Shown piece by piece: positions 58,401 to 64,000 of a stretch of 64,000 bases of DNA. Source of the stretch: Acidobacteriota bacterium (GTDB lineage: Bacteria; Acidobacteriota; Blastocatellia; Pyrinomonadales; Pyrinomonadaceae); the NCBI GenBank assembly GCA_023389035.1, contig JAEWFC010000030.1:496001-560000 (forward strand), written 5' to 3'. The position numbers and the translations under genes were made by a program. The notes beneath the pieces were generated by a model. The model was not told where the DNA came from, made no database searches, and saw only the letters and a list, made by a program, of their open reading frames with translations. Numbering within the stretch: position 1 is the first letter of the stretch; each line of letters begins with the position of its first letter.

Positions 58401-59209
58401 CTATCGAACGCGAACATGCCGCTTCCGTAATAGTCCGATCCGAGGAATTCGTCAGTGGACATATAGTAGCCGTCCGGCCACACGCCAAACTTCGGAAAGT
58501 CATTTAGCCTGACGTTCGGCATTACGAATTCGTAAAGATGGTACTCACCGCCCGGATCGCCGGTCACTGAGATCGCGATCAGCTGGCGAAACGGCGGAAA
58601 GTTGGAACACGTCTGGCTGATAAGCCATCTATCGGCAAGCGGGTCATAAAGAACATTCGGAAGTCCGTCGTAACGCACTGAGCATAGCGTGCCAAGCGGT
58701 TCAAAAAGCTTGTTAAGCCTTATCGGCTGTGTTTGCGGAACGCCTGAGCGGTCGTACACCCGAAACAGGGCGTTCACGGCTTGCACGTAATGGCCCGGAC
58801 CGATGTCGCCCGTCATATCCGGCGGCAGAAAAAGCAGGCCGTAAGCGTCCACATTGTCGAAATTGATCAGTCCGTCGACCGACAGATCTGGCAGGGGCAT
58901 CGGCAGCGATCCAAAAACGCTTTGCGGTATGAGAGAGTCGCGGGCATCTGCAGTTCGAGCATCGGTCGGCGTTGTCCGTCCGAACATTATCGGCGAGCTT
59001 GCAGGATCAATTCCAGGCTTCGCTCGGCTTTCCTCGCCAAGCTCCCTCGCCGCGGCTGAGCGCGCCGCAGCCGCAGCCTTTTGCGATACCGGTTTTGAAA
59101 TACTGGCGGGCGCGGCGGCCGTAACGTTGTTCCAGGCAGGCTTGTCCGGCACAGAAATGCCGGCTAAAAGCACCATCAGTATAAAAGCGGCTCGGGGGAT
59201 CACTATCAC
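55481..59209 (-). CDS. Giant secreted multidomain protein ending in FG-GAP repeats
   Basis: 1242 residues. Signal sequence at 1-20. N-terminal region (~75-545), probably a beta-propeller-like fold ('GLINFDNVDAYGLLFLPPDMTGDIGPGHYVQAVNALFRVYDR', 'VLYDPLADRWLISQTC', 'DFPKFGVWPDGYYMS'); a carboxypeptidase-regulatory-like domain (~563-640, 'FRGNVTNASNGDAVENAAITLG'); a CARDB-like domain (~650-750); a MAM/jelly-roll-like domain (~758-950, 'FRENFDQVTAPALPAGWSTS'); then six FG-GAP units (~963-1242, 'DHDGDGRADLSIFRPSEGTWYVV'). Export is certain in type; the function (adhesin, matrix or cell-bound calcium-binding protein) is open. The repeat type matches the protein at 7008. The SurA-like gene precedes it on the same strand. 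Confidence 0.88.
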   Translation of the reverse strand: MIVIPRAAFILMVLLAGISVPDKPAWNNVTAAAPASISKPVSQKAAAAARSAAARELGEESRAKPGIDPASSPIMFGRTTPTDARTADARDSLIPQSVFGSLPMPLPDLSVDGLINFDNVDAYGLLFLPPDMTGDIGPGHYVQAVNALFRVYDRSGVPQTQPIRLNKLFEPLGTLCSVRYDGLPNVLYDPLADRWLISQTCSNFPPFRQLIAISVTGDPGGEYHLYEFVMPNVRLNDFPKFGVWPDGYYMSTDEFLGSDYYGSGMFAFDRAKMLAGDPTAGYIYFSRPDPVAIRRRGMLPSDLDGLRPPPEGTPNIFVSYTATEYGDPADALRVFDFRADFAEPERSTFIERQESPIAVAAFDPTSPDGRADIAQPWPGERLDSQSDRLNHRLAYRNHGTHESLVTNQTVRMTAVDQVYRAGVRVYELRRSGGQFTVHEQATLGNGHESRWIASAAQDHRSNLAVQYNHVTDEKEPSVLYSGRLAADAPGEFRPEAHLVEGTGVQRAFGWRWGEYSGMSVDPVDDCTFWMTNAYYTQESEEQSEFTWLTRIGNFKFPECDAAPRSTFRGNVTNASNGDAVENAAITLGAMDRHTSPAGSFGPLLTLPGSYPLTVSAHGYRTLTGSITLAANEDRVETYQLEPIPVAVVFENSLTAESCTINSVPEPGETVTMAISLRNSGARDAGDLTARVLDGSGVILPGPIQHFGAVPAGGPPITREFTFTIDPRTACGELITLRLEIRDGSDLLEILQIPLRTGTRSVAFRENFDQVTAPALPAGWSTSSSPNHQLWRTATARTTSGNNAVFSPAPLQRGVNELESPPFEITTDDAELSFSNWYEIESTFLRNRLYDGSVLEIKIGSTRWQDIIDAGGRFITGGYDGMIDACCSNPLARRFGWSGRSGIEQTPIFIESAVKLPAAAKGRTVRLRWRIGTDIGGFREGQYIDDIRVTDGYECSCLVTSKIAAPYDFDGDGRTDLSLFDHNDAPERPDVRIFRSSDQTLSAASFGSSGDMPVYADHDGDGRADLSIFRPSEGTWYVVGSSNGALNVSRFGLSGDIPVATDYDGDGRDDIAVYRPSTGVWYLLRSSAGLASVTFGVAGDIPIPADHDGDRQADVAIFRPGSGEWYIVGSRGGEVRYARFGQAGDIPVAGDFDGDRTADLAVFRPAEATWYILRSSYGFVQVPFGAQGDIPVEGDFDGDGKADIGVFRPSDQTWFYIQSKNGEVRGAQFGQAGELPIPGRMIP

Positions 59210-59250
59210 ACGGATCTACTTGGTTAATGGTTCAGAGCCGCTAAACGGCG

Positions 59251-59943
59251 TTAGTTTCCGATATCGCTCAACGTTACGATCTCGACGCGTCGCCGTGCAT
59301 CGTCAAGGAACGTCTCGATATTTTCAGCGACACTTTCCTCTCTGAGACGCGCGTTTATGTCAGCTCGGGCTGCATCTATTTGGGGCACAACGCGGCCCGG
59401 ATTATTCCTGCGAAATTCCGGAACGTAGTAATTATCGTAATACTCCGATTCGTCCGTACGAGTGATGACGACAAAGGACCGGAATCGAAAATCGAGGTAT
59501 TTTTCTATTGCCAGTCGCTGGGCGACTATACGCTCAAAGTTATCATCGCTTATCGAAGTAAAACCGACCGCACGGAGGCGACGCTCAAACTCGGCCGTTG
59601 ACGGAAAATATGTCAGCAGCTTTGCGATCTCGGCCGCGATCTCTGTGTCCGTCGGTGCGTTCCTGGGCAGCCGCTCGGCCTCGAGCAGGAATATCCGCTG
59701 GTCGATAACGCGCTGGAGTGTCTCTTCGAGATCAGCCTGAGTTGGCGGATCGACCGGCTTCCCGGGCTGCAGAGCAAGCTGCCATTTCAGGTCCGAAAGC
59801 GTGATCAATTCGGTCCTCAACCCATCGGAAACGGTCGCGACGGTCTTGTCCACAACGACCTGCGAAGAGACCGCGATCGCCGCAAGACTAAAGAACAGTC
59901 CAAAAAACGCGAACGCATAAAGTTTGCGAAGCAAATATCTCAT
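59251..59943 (-). CDS. SurA-like periplasmic foldase without a parvulin domain
   Basis: 230 residues from the ATG at 59943 (MRYLLRKLYAFAFFGLFFSLAAIAV), with a signal peptide. 'VVVDKTVATVSDGLRTELITLSDLKWQLALQ' and 'LEETLQRVIDQRIFLLEAERL' fit the N-terminal SurA_N chaperone fold; a PPIase (parvulin) domain is missing, so it should be a chaperone only. Its stop is 41 bp before the giant FG-GAP gene, suggesting a client relationship. Confidence 0.78.
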   Translation of the reverse strand: MRYLLRKLYAFAFFGLFFSLAAIAVSSQVVVDKTVATVSDGLRTELITLSDLKWQLALQPGKPVDPPTQADLEETLQRVIDQRIFLLEAERLPRNAPTDTEIAAEIAKLLTYFPSTAEFERRLRAVGFTSISDDNFERIVAQRLAIEKYLDFRFRSFVVITRTDESEYYDNYYVPEFRRNNPGRVVPQIDAARADINARLREESVAENIETFLDDARRRVEIVTLSDIGN

Positions 59944-60137
59944 CAAGTTCAACTGTGATTCTAAGTGAATCGAGACCAGAGTCAACAACTTTCCGTCAAA
60001 TTGATTGACAAACGGTGTTAAAAAGCGTTTAATATTCCACGGAACCCGAGGTTGCTTCCGCAATTCTGCCCCGGTCCTACCTTTCCCGTTAGATGCCAAT
60101 TCTTACAGACCGTTCTCGCGTTTAGTTGTAACTCGAA

Positions 60138-61784
60138 ATGTCATCAAACGTCGCATCCAGGCGATCTATCAAGCCATTTCCTCACGTAGGCCAAAAACAG
60201 GAACCCTCTACCGAACTGAAATTTATTTCTGAACTCGGCCGGAGCCTTCTCTTTATGGTCCACCCGCGAAAGGTCGCATTGCGTGTAGCAAGCGCGATCC
60301 AGGGCGGTGTCTCGGCCACGTCTTGTGCCTTCATTGCCGAGCTTGAGAATATCGGCGTCGTAACATGCGGGTTTGATGAGCGAGGCGAGCTGGACCGAGA
60401 CTTTCTCGATCGATCACGCTTCGAGAAATGGATGGAAGTTCTCCCGCCGCAGGTCGGCTACGCTGAGGAAAACCCGGACAAGTTCTTGCTGACGACATCC
60501 GGAAATTTGCTGGAATATGTTTCGCCGCTGCACATCAACGGCGTTATCAAGGGGCTAATAGTCGTCGGCTTCGCTCAAGCCGGCGATTTTACCGAAGCGA
60601 AAGGCAGTCTCATCGAAGCGGCGACGCAAATGGCCGCAATGAGCGTAAACCTCTCAGCACACTATGAGACCGCGATCAATAATTCGATCAGCCGCGCACG
60701 CGAGGAGCACCGCCGTTTTACGGAATCTGTACTCGATGCGCTGCCGGTCTCGCTTTATGTTGTGGACCGCGATTATCGTATCGTCACCTGGAATCGCCAC
60801 CGCGAGATCGGTTCGCAGGGCATTCCGCGTGATGCCGCTATTGGGCGCGACGTTTTTCAGGTCCTCGCCCGATATCCCGAGGGCCGTGTCAGGGATGAAT
60901 TCGAACGGGCGTTCCGTACCGGCAAGATCGAGCGTATCGAACAGCGAACGCTGGCCGATGACGGTTCTACGCAGCACTGGCTCGTCAGCAAGGTCCCGAT
61001 GATAGACAGCGACACCGGCGAAGTTACACATGTGATCACCGTGGGCGAAGACGTAACGATCCGAGTCGAGGCGATGCATGCCGTCGGCCGTGCAGAAAAG
61101 CTCGCTGCGGTCGGCAGGCTTGCTGCCGGCGTTGTGCATGAGATCAACAATCCACTCGCGACGATCTCAGCATGTGCCGAAGCTCTCGAGCACCGGCTGG
61201 AAGAAGGTTCGTTCGCGGGCTCCGAGGCCGAAGATGACCTGACCGAATATCTCGGCTTGATCAAGAATGAGGCCTTTCGCTGCAAATCCATCACCACCGG
61301 CCTGCTGGATTTTAGCCGCCTGCGAACCGGTGACCGCCATCCGATAGATATTGCCGACCTGATCCGTTCGTCAGCAAACCTAATATCGCACCAGAACCGC
61401 GGGAACGCTGTCGAGATGGTGATCGAGATCCAACCGGGTCTGCCGCTGGTGAACGCTGACGGCGGTCACATTCAGCAAGCGATCATCGCCCTCGCGACCA
61501 ATGCCATCGACGCAATGCCCGACGGCGGCACCCTTACGTTCCGGGCTTCGGCAGACAGCAAGCGGCTTGCCATCGAGGTCCAGGATACGGGCATCGGAAT
61601 TCCCCCTGAAGACCTGTCAAAGATCTTTGAACCCTTTTTCACCACCAAAGAGGTGGGTAAAGGCACCGGCCTTGGCCTCGCGGTCTGCTACGGGATCATC
61701 ACCGACCACAGCGGCCGGCTTAGCGTCCGCTCGAATCCCGGAAAGGGCACGACCTTTACGATCCTGCTCCCGATCACCGAATGA
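60138..61784 (+). CDS. Sensor histidine kinase, NtrB-like (GAF-PAS-HisKA-HATPase)
   Basis: 548 residues, no TM helices, so cytoplasmic. GAF-like domain (~30-175), PAS (~195-310, 'LDALPVSLYVVDRDYRIVTWNRH'), HisKA with His334 in GVVHEINNPLA, HATPase with 'ALATNAIDAM', 'VQDTGIGI', 'GTGLGLAVCYG'. Its catalytic half resembles the kinase at 14391. It lies 33 bp before an NtrC-type regulator gene, which is presumably its partner. Confidence 0.94.
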   Translation: MSSNVASRRSIKPFPHVGQKQEPSTELKFISELGRSLLFMVHPRKVALRVASAIQGGVSATSCAFIAELENIGVVTCGFDERGELDRDFLDRSRFEKWMEVLPPQVGYAEENPDKFLLTTSGNLLEYVSPLHINGVIKGLIVVGFAQAGDFTEAKGSLIEAATQMAAMSVNLSAHYETAINNSISRAREEHRRFTESVLDALPVSLYVVDRDYRIVTWNRHREIGSQGIPRDAAIGRDVFQVLARYPEGRVRDEFERAFRTGKIERIEQRTLADDGSTQHWLVSKVPMIDSDTGEVTHVITVGEDVTIRVEAMHAVGRAEKLAAVGRLAAGVVHEINNPLATISACAEALEHRLEEGSFAGSEAEDDLTEYLGLIKNEAFRCKSITTGLLDFSRLRTGDRHPIDIADLIRSSANLISHQNRGNAVEMVIEIQPGLPLVNADGGHIQQAIIALATNAIDAMPDGGTLTFRASADSKRLAIEVQDTGIGIPPEDLSKIFEPFFTTKEVGKGTGLGLAVCYGIITDHSGRLSVRSNPGKGTTFTILLPITE

Positions 61785-61817
61785 TACCGGGCATACAGCC
61801 CGATCGGATCAAAACTT

Positions 61818-63215
61818 ATGGCAAAACTCCTCGTAGTTGACGACGAAAAGAATCTCCGGATGGTGATCCAAAAGGAGATGGTACGCAAGGGCCATGAGGT
61901 CGAAACAGCGGCCGACGGCCAGGCCGCGTGGGAACTGCTTGAGGCGCGCGATTTCGACGTACTGCTTTGCGATATCAACATGCCCCGGCTGGACGGCATG
62001 GCTCTGCTTCGCCGTATCCGCGACAAGATCCACAACCCGCCGGAGGTGATAATGCTCACGGGCCAGGGAACCGTCGAGACCGCCATCGAGGCAATGAAGC
62101 TTGGATCCTATGATTATCTGACCAAACCCTATCGGATCGCCGAACTGGCAGCACTGGTAGCTCAAGCGGCGGAGAAGAAGGACCTCAAGGTCGATAACCA
62201 GAGACTCCGGGCACAGCTTGCCCGCTCAACCAGTTCGTCACCTGATATCGTTTCCGAATCGCCGCAGATGAAAGAAGTTCTCCGGCTAGTGCACCGCGTT
62301 GCTCCGTCCGAGACGTCTGTACTTATAACGGGCGAATCGGGCACCGGAAAAGAGCTGGTTGCCCAGGCGATCCATCGTTTCAGCCCCCGTGCAGGAAAGG
62401 CATTTATAGATCTCAACTGTGCGGCTCTGCAGGACACGCTCCTTGAGTCCGAACTCTTCGGTTACGAAGCCGGAGCCTTCTCAGGGGCAAGAACACGTAA
62501 GCTAGGCCTGCTCGAGCTCGCCGACGGCGGAACGCTTTTTCTCGACGAGATCATGGAAATGCCGCCGCAGCTGCAGTCCAAGCTGCTTCGGGCGCTGGAG
62601 ACTCGCTCGTTCTTTCGCGTCGGTGGTGTGAAGAAGGTTGAGGTTGACGTGCGTCTCGTGGCCGCGACCAACCGCGATCCCGCACAGGCGATATCAGAGG
62701 GGCGTTTCCGAAATGACCTATTGTATCGCATCAACAGTTTCTCGATCCATATACCGCCGCTTCGTGAGCGTAAGGAAGACATCGAACCGCTTGCACACTA
62801 TCTGCTGCAGCAGGTCGGCGGGGCGAATCCGCCGGTGATCACGGAACCGGCACTCGAAGCTCTGGCGGAATATCAATGGAGCGGAAACGTGCGTCAGCTG
62901 AGGAATTGCCTTGAGCGTGCAGCACTGCTCGCCGACCACGGCCGCATCACGGTGAAAGAGCTGCCTCCTGAAGTATTAAGTCGTGCTGAGGCACCTCGGG
63001 TATCTGTCAGTTACAACGGAGCCGACTCGTCGAGCGTCGGATCGTTTATGAACTCGTCTTCGTCGAATCTTCGCGACGTGGAACGCCAGCAGATCCTTGG
63101 AGCCCTGGAGAAAACAGGATGGCATCGCGGGAAGACTGCTGAGCTGCTGGGCATCTCGCCGTCTACCCTCTATCGCCGGTTACGCGAATACGATCTGGAA
63201 TCGCGGCTGCGTTAA
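61818..63215 (+). CDS. Sigma-54-dependent response regulator, NtrC type
   Basis: 465 residues. Receiver domain with phospho-acceptor Asp52 in LLCDINMPRLDG; AAA+ domain with Walker A 'GESGTGKE' and the sigma-54-contacting loop GAFSGA (Thr to Ser variant of GAFTGA) in 'GYEAGAFSGARTRKLG'; C-terminal Fis-type HTH ('TAELLGISPSTLYRRLREY'). It activates sigma-54 promoters; targets are not visible. The 3' end overlaps the convergent zip gene by 4 bp. Confidence 0.95.
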   Translation: MAKLLVVDDEKNLRMVIQKEMVRKGHEVETAADGQAAWELLEARDFDVLLCDINMPRLDGMALLRRIRDKIHNPPEVIMLTGQGTVETAIEAMKLGSYDYLTKPYRIAELAALVAQAAEKKDLKVDNQRLRAQLARSTSSSPDIVSESPQMKEVLRLVHRVAPSETSVLITGESGTGKELVAQAIHRFSPRAGKAFIDLNCAALQDTLLESELFGYEAGAFSGARTRKLGLLELADGGTLFLDEIMEMPPQLQSKLLRALETRSFFRVGGVKKVEVDVRLVAATNRDPAQAISEGRFRNDLLYRINSFSIHIPPLRERKEDIEPLAHYLLQQVGGANPPVITEPALEALAEYQWSGNVRQLRNCLERAALLADHGRITVKELPPEVLSRAEAPRVSVSYNGADSSSVGSFMNSSSSNLRDVERQQILGALEKTGWHRGKTAELLGISPSTLYRRLREYDLESRLR

Positions 63216-63997
63216 TGGATAGCAGCATCGAGAAACGTCATCAGGCCAAACCCGACGAAGAGAGAGAACGTAGCACCGTTCTCAAATCCCGGGCGATGCG
63301 TTTCCGGGATGATCTCGTCGCTTACAATGAACAGCATTGCGCCGGCAGAGAACGCCAGCGCCCAAGGCAGTATCGCACCTGACACCATCAGCACCGACGC
63401 ACCGATAAGCCCGCCGAATACCTCGACCAATCCTGTCAACGCCGTCACGCCAAACGCGTAGCGTGAGGAATATCCCTGCGACTGCAGTGCGATCGCAACC
63501 GATAGTCCCTCAGGCAAGTTTTGCAGGCCGATACCTAGCGTCGCACCGAGGCCCGACCCAAACTCACCCGTTCCGTTCGCGACACCGACCGCCAGTCCTT
63601 CGGGAAAATTATGTATCGCGATGGCGATGACGAATAACCAGATCTTGCGAAGTTTGCCCGCATCGATGATGCCGTCATGCCCTTTCTCAAAGTGCTCGTG
63701 CGGAACTAGTTCATTGATGCCCCAGATCGCGAACCCGCCCAGAAACAGAAAGAAGATCGCCCATAGCACTGAGTTCGTATTCGAATAGCCTTGGCCCCTC
63801 GCGTTCTCGATGCCCGGCAGCAGAAGCGAAAAAACCGTGGCGGCGAGCATTACGCCCGCGGCAAAGCTCAAAAGGTTGTTATTCAGTTTTTCATTGAGCC
63901 GTCTGAGAAAGAACGCAGGTATCGCACCGATCGAGGTCGCGGCAAAGCCGGCGATCGCGGTGGCGATCAGAGCATTTAATAGGATCTCCGCGTTCAT
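63212..63997 (-). CDS. ZIP-family metal transporter
   Basis: 261 residues, about eight TM helices. 'HNFPEGLAVGVANG' (~133-146) and 'LQNLPEGLSVAIALQ' (~157-171) carry the His/Pro/Glu metal-binding residues of ZIP transporters (GufA-like subgroup). Probably zinc or another divalent cation into the cytoplasm. The start is 4 bases from the right edge, so its upstream region is not seen. Confidence 0.93.
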   Translation of the reverse strand: MNAEILLNALIATAIAGFAATSIGAIPAFFLRRLNEKLNNNLLSFAAGVMLAATVFSLLLPGIENARGQGYSNTNSVLWAIFFLFLGGFAIWGINELVPHEHFEKGHDGIIDAGKLRKIWLFVIAIAIHNFPEGLAVGVANGTGEFGSGLGATLGIGLQNLPEGLSVAIALQSQGYSSRYAFGVTALTGLVEVFGGLIGASVLMVSGAILPWALAFSAGAMLFIVSDEIIPETHRPGFENGATFSLFVGFGLMTFLDAAIH

Positions 63998-64000
63998 TTA

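Overview
The window is a gene-dense bacterial chromosome segment holding mostly housekeeping genes. The best taxonomic fit is Acidobacteriota, probably class Blastocatellia. This is an inference from the mix of secreted FG-GAP proteins carrying 'FRPSTGVWY' units, an OmpA-less Gram-negative envelope set (LptE, SurA-like foldase, outer-membrane barrel), a stand-alone four-helix-bundle protein, and GH20/GH92 glycosidases beside NrfHA. No rRNA or marker protein here settles it.

Layout. 1-1210: murA, cut by the left edge. 1357-6836: a four-gene set of ECF sigma factor, small beta-sandwich protein, TPR-CHAT caspase-like protease and secreted subtilase, followed by a secreted CHRD/FG-GAP protein (7008-9164). 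9324-13063 (minus): M61 peptidase, propeller lipoprotein and DinB-family protein. 13154-19316: MFS exporter, large membrane histidine kinase and outer-membrane barrel. 19539-19629: tRNA-Ser with a clear promoter. 19672-24307: membrane protein, gltX, cupin, DUF1801 and phenylalanine hydroxylase. 24403-24608: a strict 21-bp repeat array. 24667-28056: small secreted protein, lspA, four-helix-bundle gene, lgt and rluD. 28057-28400: a 57-bp tandem repeat. 28430-33973: GH20 hexosaminidase and GH92 mannosidase, the latter with an in-frame palindromic insertion. 34036-37330: nrfH, nrfA and a Tat-exported DUF1501 protein. 37394-43586: methyltransferase, NTF2-like, DUF2071, zinc ribbon, argG, corA, argH and a thioesterase. 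43590-49211: tilS, ftsH, folP, lptE and holA. 49331-53660 (minus): a pseudo-receiver protein with pilT, then queA-rimI-thiE. 53832-54875: a repeat-containing secreted protein, then a second 21-bp array and tRNA-Leu. 55481-59943 (minus): a giant FG-GAP protein and a SurA-like protein. 60138-63215: an NtrB/NtrC-type two-component pair. 63212-63997: a ZIP transporter.

The two points most worth following up are: (i) the sigma factor/small protein/TPR-CHAT/subtilase cluster, which looks like a protease-controlled transcription module analogous to, but not the same as, the Craspase output branch; and (ii) the mobile or repetitive DNA. The latter comprises two far-apart arrays, each of ten units at exactly 21-bp spacing and sharing a TGACAAA core; an in-frame palindromic element inside a GH92 gene; a 57-bp hairpin repeat; a GTAGGGGCA-type palindromic element; and a four-helix-bundle gene enclosed by an inverted repeat as in 23S rRNA intervening sequences.
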